Shown: positions 54,215-63,140, counted from the stretch's first letter. The stretch: 64,000 nucleotides of DNA from Polaribacter sp. NJDZ03 (GCF_019263805.1 NZ_CP079195.1:2901001-2965000), one strand, 5' to 3'. The notes: generated from the letters alone by a model not told the origin. Numbers and translations are program-made.

Positions 54215-54310
54215 ATGAATCTTCTTGTTGTGTGTAAATATGGTTTTAGTAGGTTATTTGATGTTGTAGTTTTTTTAAAATATCATCTGTTATATTACAT
54301 GTGTTTTTAG
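54215..54310 (+). pseudogene. Possible remnant ORF (31 codons) in the 54201-54488 gap
   Basis: ATG at 54215 opens a frame encoding NLLVVCKYGFSRLFDVVV... that stops after 31 codons. The start recalls glycosyltransferase N-termini (LVV-KY-FSR), so this might be the trace of a lost gene. It is short and AT-rich, so chance is also possible. The rest of the 288-bp gap shows no other feature. Confidence 0.25.
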
Positions 54311-54488
54311 GTTTTACTATAGGGTCTATTAACACCATTGTTATTTAGTTTTTTCTACAAGAAGTTCAATTTTAGAGGTTTATTTGTATATCCCTTTTAA
54401 GTTTAGAAAAATTACTGTCATTTTTTTGATTTTACACTATTTTATAAGGCAACATTCCATAAATTTGGGCTAAAAAGCTAGAAATTAA

Positions 54489-55592
54489 ATGAGAAAAGCA
54501 CTAGTACATGACTGGTTTTATACAAATGGTGGAGCCGAAAAAGTAGTTCATTCAATTGGTAATATTTGGGATGATTTAGAATATCACTCACTTATAGATT
54601 TTTTAGATGAAAAAGACAGATCTTTTATTTTAAAAGGAAAAAAAGTTAAAACTAGCTTTATTCAAAAGTTTCCAACAGCTAAAAAGAATCATAGAAAATT
54701 TTTGCAATTTTTTCCAAAAGCGATAGAATCCTTTAACCTTAACGACTATGAATTAGTAATTTCTTCTTCGTCATCGATAGCTAAAGGTGTTTTAACAAAC
54801 CAAAACCAATTACATATTTGTTATTGCCATTCTCCAATGAGATATGCATGGAATTTATATCATGAATATTTAGAAGATAAAAACCTAACAACAGGTTTAA
54901 AAGGGTGGTATGCCAAACGAGTTTTACATAAATTAAGAACTTGGGATGTTATTTCTACCAATAGAGTAGACCATTTTGTAGCTAATTCTAATTACATAGC
55001 CCAAAGAATAAAGAAAATTTATAATAGGGAAGCTACTGTTATTTATCCACCTGTAGATATACAAAATTTTCCATTAGAAGAAAATAAAGAAGACTATTAC
55101 GTAGCAGCTTCTAGATTAGTTTCTTATAAGAAAATTGCTTTAATTGTTGAAGCTTTTAATAAAATGCCAAATAAAAAATTAAAAGTTATTGGAGAAGGAC
55201 CAGAGATGTCTAAAATTGTTGAAATTGCTAAAAGCAATGTAGAAATTTTAGGAAGAAAAAAACAAGATGACATGGTTAAAATTCTACAAAAAGCAAGAGC
55301 ATTAGTTTTTGCCGCTGATGAGGATTTTGGAATTTTACCTGTAGAAGCTCAAAGTTGTGGTACACCAGTTATTGCACTAAATAGAGGTGGGTTAAAAGAA
55401 ACCGTGATTAATAATGAAACTGGTGTGTTTTTTCAAAAACAAGAAACTACAGATATTATGGAAGCTGTAAACAAATTTGAGACTTTAAAATTTGACGCTA
55501 AGATAATTAGAAGAAATGCAGAGCGTTTTAGTAAAGAAAGGTTTGAAAGAGAATTTAAAGAATTTGTAGAACAAAAAATAAAAAATCTTTAA
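54489..55592 (+). CDS. Glycosyltransferase family 4 (WbaZ-like)
   Basis: A 367-residue GT-B transferase: ALVHDWFYTNGGAEKVVHSI at the start, ICYCHSPMRYAWNLYHEYLE (about 110-130), then VAASRLVSYKKIALIVEAF and the donor motif FAADEDFGILPVEAQSCGTPVIAL. The central CHSPMRYAW pattern is typical of WbaZ-type mannosyltransferases. It ends 1 bp before the priming transferase gene. A 288-bp gap separates it from the block upstream, so it may have its own promoter. Confidence 0.9.
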   Translation: MRKALVHDWFYTNGGAEKVVHSIGNIWDDLEYHSLIDFLDEKDRSFILKGKKVKTSFIQKFPTAKKNHRKFLQFFPKAIESFNLNDYELVISSSSSIAKGVLTNQNQLHICYCHSPMRYAWNLYHEYLEDKNLTTGLKGWYAKRVLHKLRTWDVISTNRVDHFVANSNYIAQRIKKIYNREATVIYPPVDIQNFPLEENKEDYYVAASRLVSYKKIALIVEAFNKMPNKKLKVIGEGPEMSKIVEIAKSNVEILGRKKQDDMVKILQKARALVFAADEDFGILPVEAQSCGTPVIALNRGGLKETVINNETGVFFQKQETTDIMEAVNKFETLKFDAKIIRRNAERFSKERFEREFKEFVEQKIKNL

Positions 55593-55593
55593 T

Positions 55594-56949
55594 TTGAGAA
55601 AAAGATATTCAACATATATAAAACCAGTATCATTTTTTTTTGATTTATTAATAATAAACTTAGTAATCTTTTTTATCTATGATTCTGAGTTTTTAAATAA
55701 ATTTTTTCTAGTTTACATTTCCCTATTTTGGTTAATTTCTTCTTTAGTTTTAGGATACTATAATACGTATAGAAATACCAAACTTTATCAGCTTATTAAA
55801 ATATTAATATCCCAGACGGTTATTTTTATTTTAGGCTATTTTACTTATTTTGGTTTTTTTAGAGAGGGGGTTGTTATTAATAATCAAGCAAAAATTTTAA
55901 CAATAATTATAGCATTTTTATGGATCTTCAAACTTTTTGTTTTTTATTCGATAAGATTATACAGGTCTAAAGGTAATAATTACAGAAACGTTGTTGTTTT
56001 AGGGAGTGATAGTTCAACAAAAAAAATTATACAAACATTAATAGAAGATAAGGAATTAGGATATAAGTATCTAGGTTTTTTTTCTGATAAAGTAAAAGTT
56101 AATAAGTTGTATTTAGGTACTATTAAAGCTAGTTTTAAATATGTGTTAAAAAATGAAGTTGATGAAATATTCTGTTCTTTAGATGAATTAAAAGAAGTAG
56201 AATTAAGAAAAATAAGAAAGTTTGCGAATAGAAATAATTTAATACTAAAATTAATACCTAACTCAAGAGAAATATATAATAAAGATTTAAATACAGAGTA
56301 TTTTGGTAATTCTTTACCAATTTTAAATGTAAAAAAATTACCACTTGAAATCTTTGAGAATAGAGCTTTAAAAAGATTTTTTGATATTTTATTTTCTTTT
56401 TTAATCGGTATACTTGTTTTTTCATGGCTATTTCCTATTATTATTCTTATTATAAGAATTGAATCTAAAGGGGCAACAATTTTTAAACAAAAAAGAGAAG
56501 GTATTAATGGAGGAGACTTTATGTGTTATAAATTTAGATCTATGTATCAAGAAAAATCAATAGATGCAGGCCATACAAAGAAAAATGATGCCAGAATTAC
56601 TAAAGTAGGAGCTTTTTTAAGAAAAACAAGTATTGATGAATTTCCTCAATTTATTAATGTATTTTTAGGTCAGATGAGTATTGTAGGGCCAAGACCACAT
56701 ATGAATATTCATTCTTTAAAATTTGATAAAGAAGTTAATAATTATATGAAAAGAAAGTCTGTAAAACCAGGAATTACTGGTTTGGCTCAGGTTAGTGGTT
56801 ATAGAGGTGAAATACAAAAAAAATCAGATATAGAAAATAGAGTTCGTTTAGATGTTTTTTATATAGAAAATTGGTCATTTTTATTAGATATTAAAATTAT
56901 ATTTAAAACTTGTATGAATATTTTTAAAGGAGAAGAGAAAGCATATTAA
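55594..56949 (+). CDS. Priming undecaprenyl-phosphate sugar phosphotransferase (WcaJ/WbaP type)
   Basis: A 451-residue membrane enzyme that starts repeat-unit synthesis by moving a sugar phosphate onto undecaprenyl phosphate. About five N-terminal helices, a nucleotide-binding-like middle (VVVLGSDSSTKKIIQTL), then the catalytic domain with KFRSMYQEKS, DARITKVGAFLRKTSIDEFPQ, GQMSIVGPRPHM and PGITGLAQVSGYRGE. No ATG fits; a TTG at 55594, 1 bp after the previous stop, gives the expected N-terminus. Confidence 0.92.
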   Translation: MRKRYSTYIKPVSFFFDLLIINLVIFFIYDSEFLNKFFLVYISLFWLISSLVLGYYNTYRNTKLYQLIKILISQTVIFILGYFTYFGFFREGVVINNQAKILTIIIAFLWIFKLFVFYSIRLYRSKGNNYRNVVVLGSDSSTKKIIQTLIEDKELGYKYLGFFSDKVKVNKLYLGTIKASFKYVLKNEVDEIFCSLDELKEVELRKIRKFANRNNLILKLIPNSREIYNKDLNTEYFGNSLPILNVKKLPLEIFENRALKRFFDILFSFLIGILVFSWLFPIIILIIRIESKGATIFKQKREGINGGDFMCYKFRSMYQEKSIDAGHTKKNDARITKVGAFLRKTSIDEFPQFINVFLGQMSIVGPRPHMNIHSLKFDKEVNNYMKRKSVKPGITGLAQVSGYRGEIQKKSDIENRVRLDVFYIENWSFLLDIKIIFKTCMNIFKGEEKAY

Positions 56950-56953
56950 ATAA

Positions 56954-57724
56954 ATGAAAGAGAAATTAGACATAACAGTATCTATTGTTCTTTATAATGA
57001 AAATTTAGAGGAGCTTACCGAAACAATAAATTGTTTTTTAAGTATTCCACTAAAAAAGAAACTTTATTTAATAGATAATACTCCTGAAAAAATGTTTAAT
57101 AATCTTTTTTTACAAAATGAAATAGAATATATAGCTATTGGACATAATATAGGTTTTGGCTCTGGACATAATATAGTTTTAGATAAAATTGATAAAAGCT
57201 CTAGGTTTCACTTAGTATTAAACCCAGATGTTTTTTTTAAACCAACAGTTATACTTAACTTAATTAAAGAATTAGCAAACAATAAAGAAGTTGCAATGAT
57301 TGCGCCAAAAGTTTTGTTTCCAGATGGTAGGCATCAATATTCTTGCAGAAGGTATCCTTCTGTTTCAGAGTTAATTGCTAGGAGGTTTTCATTGTTAAAA
57401 CCATTTTTTACAGCTGTTATTTTAAAAGGAGAATACAGAGAAAGAGATTTAAAAGTGCCTTTTTTTGCAGAATATATTACAGGCTGTTTTCAATTATACA
57501 GAACAGAAGACTTTATAGCATTAAAAGGTTTTGATAAGCGATATTTCTTATATATGGAGGATGTTGATATTTGTAAAAAAATAGATGTATTACAGAAGAA
57601 AAAAATCTATTTTCCTCAAGAAGAAATCATACATGTTTTAAAACAAGGCTCTTCTAAAAGCAAAAAATTATTTTTACGACATACTTTATCTGTGGTTAAA
57701 TATTTCTTTAAATGGGGGTTTTAA
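56954..57724 (+). CDS. Glycosyltransferase family 2 (rhamnosyltransferase-like)
   Basis: A 256-residue GT-A transferase. VSIVLYNENLEELTETI at the start, HNIGFGSGHNIVL, the metal/donor acidic pair in LNPDVFF, and YITGCFQLYRTEDFIALKGFDKRYFLYMEDVD, which matches rhamnosyltransferase-like GT2 proteins. Last gene of the polysaccharide locus; the rmlBAC genes upstream fit a deoxysugar donor. Confidence 0.88.
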   Translation: MKEKLDITVSIVLYNENLEELTETINCFLSIPLKKKLYLIDNTPEKMFNNLFLQNEIEYIAIGHNIGFGSGHNIVLDKIDKSSRFHLVLNPDVFFKPTVILNLIKELANNKEVAMIAPKVLFPDGRHQYSCRRYPSVSELIARRFSLLKPFFTAVILKGEYRERDLKVPFFAEYITGCFQLYRTEDFIALKGFDKRYFLYMEDVDICKKIDVLQKKKIYFPQEEIIHVLKQGSSKSKKLFLRHTLSVVKYFFKWGF

Positions 57725-57741
57725 GAACGCAAAGTTCTTAA
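57721..57741 (+). terminator. Hairpin at the end of the polysaccharide locus
   Basis: TTAAGAAC-GCAAA-GTTCTTAA, a perfect 8-bp stem with a 5-nt loop that includes the GT2 stop codon. There is no strong T run directly after it, so termination is plausible but not certain. Confidence 0.45.
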
Positions 57742-57803
57742 ATAGAATTTCGTTTTCCTTTAAATTGTCTATACAATCAAAGGGGAATCCAATATTTTTA
57801 AAA

Positions 57804-57811
57804 TATATTTG
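57804..57811 (+). promoter_or_regulatory. -7 box of purD
   Basis: TATATTTG, a perfect TAnnTTTG match, 23 bp before the purD ATG. No TTG at the usual -33 distance was found. Confidence 0.45.
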
Positions 57812-57834
57812 CAATAACAACAACACAACAAACA

Positions 57835-59109
57835 ATGAATGTACTTATTTTAGGTTCTGGAGGTAGAGAACACGCTTTTGCAATTAAATTATTAGAAAGT
57901 AAAAAAATTAATAAACTATTTGTAGCTCCAGGAAATGCCGGAACAGACAAAATTGCCACCAATATTAATATTGATGCTACAGATTTTGAAGCGGTTAAAA
58001 AAGTAACCTTAGAAAACGACATTAAAATGGTTGTTGTTGGTCCAGAAGTACCTTTGGTAGCTGGAGTTCACGATTTCTTTTTGGCAGACGAAAAGTTGAA
58101 AGATATTCCTGTAATCGGACCTAAAAAAGACGGAGCATTGTTAGAAGGATCTAAAGATTTCTCTAAACAATTTATGCAAAAACATGGCGTTCCAACAGCC
58201 AGATATCAATCTTTTACGAAAGATAATTTACAAGAAGGTTTTGATTTCTTAGAAACCTTAGCACCACCTTTTGTATTAAAAGCAGACGGTTTAGCAGCAG
58301 GAAAAGGAGTATTAATTTTAAACTCTTTAGAAGAAGCAAAAACCGAATTAGAAGATATGGTTTCTAACAAAAAATTCGGAGAAGCATCTACAACCGTTGT
58401 TATCGAAGAATTTTTAAAAGGAATAGAATTATCTGTCTTTGTTTTAACAGACGGAAAAAGCTATAAAATTTTACCATCAGCAAAAGATTATAAGAGAATT
58501 GGAGAAGGTGACGCAGGTTTAAATACTGGCGGAATGGGCGCAATTTCTCCTGTACCATTTGCAGATAAAGCATTTTTAGATAAAGTAGAAGAATTGGTTG
58601 TAAAACCAACAATTGCAGGTTTACAAAAAGACGGAATAGATTACAGAGGTTTTATCTTTATTGGTTTAATGAACGACAACGGAAACCCTTCTGTGGTTGA
58701 GTATAACGTGAGAATGGGGGATCCGGAAACGGAAGTTGTTTTACCAAGAATTGAGTCAGATTTATTTGAATTGTTCGAAGGAGTGGCACATCAAAATTTA
58801 CATGAAAAATCATTTTCTGTAACCGATAAAACGGCAACAACCGTAATGTTGGTTTCTGGCGGATACCCAGATGCATACGAGAAAAATAAAGAAATTACAG
58901 GTTACGATACCGTAGAAGATTCTTTCGTTTTTCATGCAGGTACTACCATTAAAGATGGTAAAGTGGTTACAAACGGAGGTAGAGTTATCGCGGTAACTTC
59001 TTTTGGTAACACCATTGAAGAGGCTTTAGAAAAGAGTTATAAAAGTATAGATAAGATTCATTTCGATAAAATGAATTACAGAAAAGACATTGGTTTCGAT
59101 TTAGTGTAA
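57835..59109 (+). CDS. purD: Phosphoribosylamine-glycine ligase (GAR synthetase)
   Basis: A 424-residue ATP-grasp enzyme joining phosphoribosylamine and glycine in purine synthesis. VLILGSGGREHAFAIKL at the start, VVVGPEVPLVAGV, ATP-grasp segments LKADGLAAGKGVLI and GDAGLNTGGMGAISPVP, and YNVRMGDPETEVVLPR. Usual length and single gene. Codon use and composition are less AT-rich than in the polysaccharide block upstream. Confidence 0.96.
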   Translation: MNVLILGSGGREHAFAIKLLESKKINKLFVAPGNAGTDKIATNINIDATDFEAVKKVTLENDIKMVVVGPEVPLVAGVHDFFLADEKLKDIPVIGPKKDGALLEGSKDFSKQFMQKHGVPTARYQSFTKDNLQEGFDFLETLAPPFVLKADGLAAGKGVLILNSLEEAKTELEDMVSNKKFGEASTTVVIEEFLKGIELSVFVLTDGKSYKILPSAKDYKRIGEGDAGLNTGGMGAISPVPFADKAFLDKVEELVVKPTIAGLQKDGIDYRGFIFIGLMNDNGNPSVVEYNVRMGDPETEVVLPRIESDLFELFEGVAHQNLHEKSFSVTDKTATTVMLVSGGYPDAYEKNKEITGYDTVEDSFVFHAGTTIKDGKVVTNGGRVIAVTSFGNTIEEALEKSYKSIDKIHFDKMNYRKDIGFDLV

Positions 59110-59123
59110 ATTTATTTTTATTT

Positions 59124-59226
59124 GGGCGTTTTAACAGGCTTGGAATTTATCTTGAGTGGAGTCGAAAGATTATATCTTTTTTTCAGAAAAAGAAAAAAAG
59201 GATGCCATTTCAATCCCTAACGCACT
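59124..59226 (-). repeat. Family IV element, second copy (inverted relative to 28882-28966)
   Basis: Begins with GGGCGTTTTAACAGGC, the exact reverse complement of the end of the first copy, and ends with TCAATCCCTAACGCA, close to the reverse complement of that copy's start. An inner T-rich/A-rich stem (ATCTTTTTTTC / GAAAAAAAGGAT) is kept, while the middle has diverged. Confidence 0.65.
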
Positions 59227-59274
59227 TGTTTAAAAGCAACTGTTTTATCCGAGTTTTTTAGTGATGATTAAAAA

Positions 59275-60333
59275 ATGAAAGCGAGCCAAAATAAAATAAT
59301 AATTGCACCCTTAAATTGGGGTTTAGGTCATGCAACACGTTGTGTGCCTATTATAAATGCATTATTAGAAAATAATTTTACACCCATTATTGCATCAGAC
59401 GGAAACGCCTTAACCTTTTTAAGAAAAGAGTTTCCTTACTTAGAATATATAGAAATCCCAGCTTATAATATTTCTTATCATAGAAATTTAAAGTTGGGAT
59501 TACTTTTTCAAATTCCTAAAATTTTAAAAGCTGTTAGAGAAGAATGTAAAATTATAAATGATTTTATACTTAAAAATACAGACGTTGTTGGTGTAATATC
59601 AGATAACAGATTCGGAGTAAGAAGCTCGTTAGTTCCTTCGGTTTACATAACCCATCAAGTAAACGTCTTGTCTGGGCGTACCACTTTTTTTACTTCTTAT
59701 TTTCATCAACAAATAATAAAAAAGTTTGATGAATGTTGGATTCCCGATAATGAAAATTCTCAGTTTTCAGGAAAACTATCATCAACCAAAAAAAATCTGA
59801 ACACAAAGTTTATTGGAGTTTTAAGTCGTTTTAAAAAAGCAGCATCAACCCAAAATACAGATGTTTTAATCATTCTTTCTGGTATTGAACCCAACAGGAC
59901 ATTCTTAGAGAAAAAGTTAATCTCAGTCTTTAAAAACGACACTAGAAATATTATTTTTGTTTTAGGTAAAATAGAGTCCGCAAAAAAAAGTTGGAAAATA
60001 GGAAATACTACTTTTTACAATTATGTACTATCACACGAACTTCAAGATTTAATAAACGCGAGTAAGATTGTTATTTGTAGATCTGGTTATTCCTCTATAA
60101 TGGATTTGGCTGTTCTGGGTAAAAAAGTATTTTTTATTCCAACAGAACAACAAGATGAGCAAGAATATTTAGCATCATTTTTAGAAGAAAAAAAGTATGC
60201 TCCATTTTCTAAAATGAAAGATTTTGTAAAAGAAGATATTTTTAAAGTTGAAGATTATAAAGGTTTAAAAACTGTAGAAACAATATTAGATTCAGATTTA
60301 TTTAGCCTTTTCGAGCGTAAAAGAAAACTCTGA
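59275..60333 (+). CDS. MurG-like glycosyltransferase (family 28-type)
   Basis: A 352-residue GT-B protein: APLNWGLGHATRCVPIINALL at the start, and a C-terminal half with ICRSGYSSIMDLAVLGKKVFFIPTEQQDEQEYLASFLEE, a donor-binding pattern seen in MurG and related family 28 enzymes. It is not MurG itself, as the N-terminal acceptor part differs. It overlaps the histidine-kinase gene tail-to-tail by 36 bp. Confidence 0.8.
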   Translation: MKASQNKIIIAPLNWGLGHATRCVPIINALLENNFTPIIASDGNALTFLRKEFPYLEYIEIPAYNISYHRNLKLGLLFQIPKILKAVREECKIINDFILKNTDVVGVISDNRFGVRSSLVPSVYITHQVNVLSGRTTFFTSYFHQQIIKKFDECWIPDNENSQFSGKLSSTKKNLNTKFIGVLSRFKKAASTQNTDVLIILSGIEPNRTFLEKKLISVFKNDTRNIIFVLGKIESAKKSWKIGNTTFYNYVLSHELQDLINASKIVICRSGYSSIMDLAVLGKKVFFIPTEQQDEQEYLASFLEEKKYAPFSKMKDFVKEDIFKVEDYKGLKTVETILDSDLFSLFERKRKL

Positions 60334-61338
60334 TCCTTCGCCATAAGTACTCTTTAGTAAAATGGTTTCGTTATGTGCTTCTATAATGTGTTTTACAATA
60401 GACAAACCTAAACCAGAACCACCTTGTTCTCTAGATCTGCTTTGGTCTACTCTATAAAATCGCTCAAAAAGACGCGAAAGATGTTGTGGTTTAATCCCTT
60501 CACCATTATCTATTGTTTTAACAATAAATTTATTTTCATTGTAACTTTCTACCGCAACAATAGTAGTACCGTTTGGTTTACCATATTTAATAGAGTTTAC
60601 AATTAGGTTTATTAAAACTTGTTCAATTTTTTCTGCATCTCCTTTTACAAATACAGGAAATTCATGAATTCTATCAAATTTTAAGATAATGTTTCTTTTT
60701 TTAGCTCTCATTTCAAACATGTCAAAGACATTTTGTACAAGTTCTAAAATATTAAAGACATCTTTATTTAGTTTCATACCATCATTTTCTAATTTAGCAA
60801 TCATATCTAAATCTTTAATAACAGCAACCAATCTTTCTACTCCTTTATTGGCTCTTTCTAAGTATTTTGTTCTAATTTCTTTGTCATTTACGGCTCCTTC
60901 AATTAAGGTTAAAATATAGCCTTGTACCGTAAATAAAGGTGTTTTTAGTTCGTGTGCAACATTTCCTAAAAAATCTCTTCTAAAAGAATCTCTCTCTGTT
61001 AAACTTTTTATTTCTAGTCTTTTACCTTCTACAAATCTTTGCATTCTTTTAGAAAGTTTTTCAATATCTGTAGTTACAGAATCTCTTCGTAAATCGTTTA
61101 CATCTAAAATAGAAACATCTTCATATATTTTTTTAAGACGTCTGTAAATAAAGTGTTCTGTTCTATACTGAATGATAAAAAAGGAAATTACAAAAAGAAC
61201 TACAATAGAAAAAAAGACAGAAACGGCACCAATATGATTAGAAAAAAAATAATAGAATATTAATGCGATAACAACAGTAAGCATTGTTAAGTATACGGCA
61301 GACCAAAGTGCGTAAGAATACGTTTTTTTAATTTTCAT
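60298..61338 (-). CDS. Sensor histidine kinase (PhoR-like)
   Basis: A 346-residue kinase with two N-terminal helices (about 12-32 and 38-57) and almost no periplasmic domain. HisKA domain with phosphorylated H129 in GNVAHELKTPLFTVQGY; HATPase domain with N-box NLIVNSIKYG, DNGEGI and GGSGLGLSIVKHII. It ends a two-gene operon with the response regulator 9 bp upstream. Close to PhoR in sequence type, but phosphate sensing is not demonstrated; no pst genes are nearby. Confidence 0.92.
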   Translation of the reverse strand: MKIKKTYSYALWSAVYLTMLTVVIALIFYYFFSNHIGAVSVFFSIVVLFVISFFIIQYRTEHFIYRRLKKIYEDVSILDVNDLRRDSVTTDIEKLSKRMQRFVEGKRLEIKSLTERDSFRRDFLGNVAHELKTPLFTVQGYILTLIEGAVNDKEIRTKYLERANKGVERLVAVIKDLDMIAKLENDGMKLNKDVFNILELVQNVFDMFEMRAKKRNIILKFDRIHEFPVFVKGDAEKIEQVLINLIVNSIKYGKPNGTTIVAVESYNENKFIVKTIDNGEGIKPQHLSRLFERFYRVDQSRSREQGGSGLGLSIVKHIIEAHNETILLKSTYGEGSEFSFTLEKAK

Positions 61339-61347
61339 GAGGCAATT

Positions 61348-62046
61348 TTAATGTTCTGCACCTTCTAAAACAAACTTATAGCCAACCCCTTTTACAGTTT
61401 TAAAGTGGTCGTCACCAATTTTTTCACGCAGTTTTCTAATGTGTACATCAATAGTTCTGCCGCCTACAACAACTTCATTTCCCCAAACGGTATCTAATAT
61501 AACTTCTCTTTTAAAAACTTTACCAGGTTTAGAGGTTAACAAAGAAAATAATTCGAATTCTTTTCTAGGTAGCGATATTCTTTTTCCTGCCTTATAGACT
61601 ACATATTCATCTCTATCGATAACAATATCACCAATTTTAAAAGTTTCTTCGCTATCTTTTTTTGTTTTTAGTCTTCGTAAAAGAGATTTTACTTTACTTA
61701 TTAAAACTTTAGGTTTAATAGGTTTTGTAATATAATCATCTGCACCGGCTTCAAAACCAGCTAATTGAGAATAGTCTTCGCCTCTAGCTGTTAAGAATGC
61801 AATAATAACGTTTTCTAGTGATTTTACTTTTCTAATTTTTTCGCAAGCTTCTATTCCGTCCATTTCTGGCATCATAATATCTAATAAAATTAGATGAGGA
61901 ATATTTTTCTTAGCAGCTTTAACAGCTTCTACACCATTTGTTGCTGTAAATATCTGATAACCTTCATTTTTTAAATTGTAACCAACAATTTCTATAATAT
62001 CTGGTTCATCATCTACCAATAAAATTTTAATATCACTTTTATTCAT
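61348..62046 (-). CDS. OmpR/PhoB-type response regulator
   Basis: A 232-residue regulator. Receiver domain with acidic pocket D12-D13, phosphoacceptor D56 (LILLDIMMPEMDG), T/K positions in LTARG and YITKPIKP, then a winged HTH with KVFKREVILDTVWGNEVVVGGRTIDVHIRKLREKIGDD. ATG 62046 is used; the ATG ten codons upstream abuts the -7 box at 62074-62081, so the longer form is unlikely. Forms a two-component system with the kinase gene 9 bp downstream. Confidence 0.92.
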   Translation of the reverse strand: MNKSDIKILLVDDEPDIIEIVGYNLKNEGYQIFTATNGVEAVKAAKKNIPHLILLDIMMPEMDGIEACEKIRKVKSLENVIIAFLTARGEDYSQLAGFEAGADDYITKPIKPKVLISKVKSLLRRLKTKKDSEETFKIGDIVIDRDEYVVYKAGKRISLPRKEFELFSLLTSKPGKVFKREVILDTVWGNEVVVGGRTIDVHIRKLREKIGDDHFKTVKGVGYKFVLEGAEH

Positions 62047-62073
62047 ATAACTAGTTAAAGTACCGTTGAATAT

Positions 62074-62081
62074 CAAAAATA
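62074..62081 (-). promoter_or_regulatory. -7 box of the two-component operon
   Basis: CAAAAATA on the plus strand, TATTTTTG on the minus strand, 27 bp before the regulator ATG. Further upstream are a palindrome ATTAACGTTAAT (62139-62150) and a dyad TAATGT-A-ACATTA (62147-62159) of unknown meaning in the AT-rich gap. Confidence 0.5.
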
Positions 62082-62277
62082 GTAATAATTATATTAGCAA
62101 GTCTATTACTTAACAATCATTTAATCTCAAACAAGTCTATTAACGTTAATGTAACATTAAAATATATTATTGATTAAAATTTAGTTTTTTTTTAATTTTA
62201 TTAGTTGAATAATAAATTAAGCTATTAATAATTCAATTATATGTATTTTTACTTGAATAATCTAAAATAGTTGCAGC

Positions 62278-63087
62278 ATGAAAAAAAACTACATTTTTAC
62301 TTTATTAATTACACTTTGTTTAACAGGTGTTTCTTTTGGTCAAGAAATGCTATTAAACGGAGGTTTAGAAAATTGGGATGATGATACGTCTCCAACAAGT
62401 TGGACAAAAGCAGAGAGTTTAACCAAAATAACAACAGAAATACATGGTGGTTCTTTTTCAGCGGTTAGAAATGGTGAATCTGGGACTAAAGATTTAGGAC
62501 AAACAATTACAGGAATTGTTCCTGGTGAAAGCTATACAGTAAGTTTTTGGTATAAAGTTACTGCCGGAGATGATAAGGATGCAAGAATTTGGTGTACTTG
62601 GAAAAATGGTTCAACTACAGTTTATCATGCAGGAGATGGAAATAATCGTTCTGCTGATATTTTAAGAGGGCCAGAAGATGGTTATTTAGATAATAATGGT
62701 GGTGTTTGGACAAAACACGAAGTTATCGTTACTGCTCCTGCAGGTGTAGATCGTTTTTATTACGAGGTAAGATCTTATTCAAACTCTGTTACTTATTGGG
62801 ATGATTTATCATTTATTAAAAATACAACAGCATCAGTAAAAAATAATGCTATAGAAGGTTTTGCAACATACCCAAACCCAATTACAGATAAAAATTTTAC
62901 GATTTCTAGTAATAGTTCAAATACTAAACAAGTAGCTATTTTTAGTGTTATTGGTAAAAAAGTGTTTTCTACTTCTTTTACAGGTTTAAAGAAAAACTTA
63001 GATGTTTCTACAGTAAACTCTGGAATCTACATTTTAAAAGTTACAGAAGATGGTAAAACAGCTACTAAAAAATTAGTGATTAGATAA
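62278..63087 (+). CDS. Secreted T9SS cargo protein with carbohydrate-binding-like domain
   Basis: A 269-residue secreted protein. Signal peptide (IFTLLITLCLTGVSFG), then a beta-sandwich domain (about 22-175: LLNGGLENWDDDTSPTSW, SYTVSFWYKVTAGDDKDARI, WDDLSFI), which resembles carbohydrate-binding modules, and a C-terminal type IX sorting domain (about 190-269) with YPNPITDKNFTISSN and GIYILKVTEDGKTATKKLVIR. It would be exported through T9SS and attached to the cell surface or released. No catalytic domain is present. Confidence 0.88.
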   Translation: MKKNYIFTLLITLCLTGVSFGQEMLLNGGLENWDDDTSPTSWTKAESLTKITTEIHGGSFSAVRNGESGTKDLGQTITGIVPGESYTVSFWYKVTAGDDKDARIWCTWKNGSTTVYHAGDGNNRSADILRGPEDGYLDNNGGVWTKHEVIVTAPAGVDRFYYEVRSYSNSVTYWDDLSFIKNTTASVKNNAIEGFATYPNPITDKNFTISSNSSNTKQVAIFSVIGKKVFSTSFTGLKKNLDVSTVNSGIYILKVTEDGKTATKKLVIR

Positions 63088-63110
63088 TTTCTAAACACCT
63101 CTTTATTATA

Positions 63111-63140
63111 AAAAGCTCCGAATTAAATTCGGAACTTTTT
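63111..63140 (+). terminator. Rho-independent terminator
   Basis: AAAAGCTCCGAATT / AATTCGGAACTTTT inverted repeat with one mismatch and a 2-nt loop, then a T-rich stretch; 23 bp after the T9SS gene stop. Confidence 0.75.
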
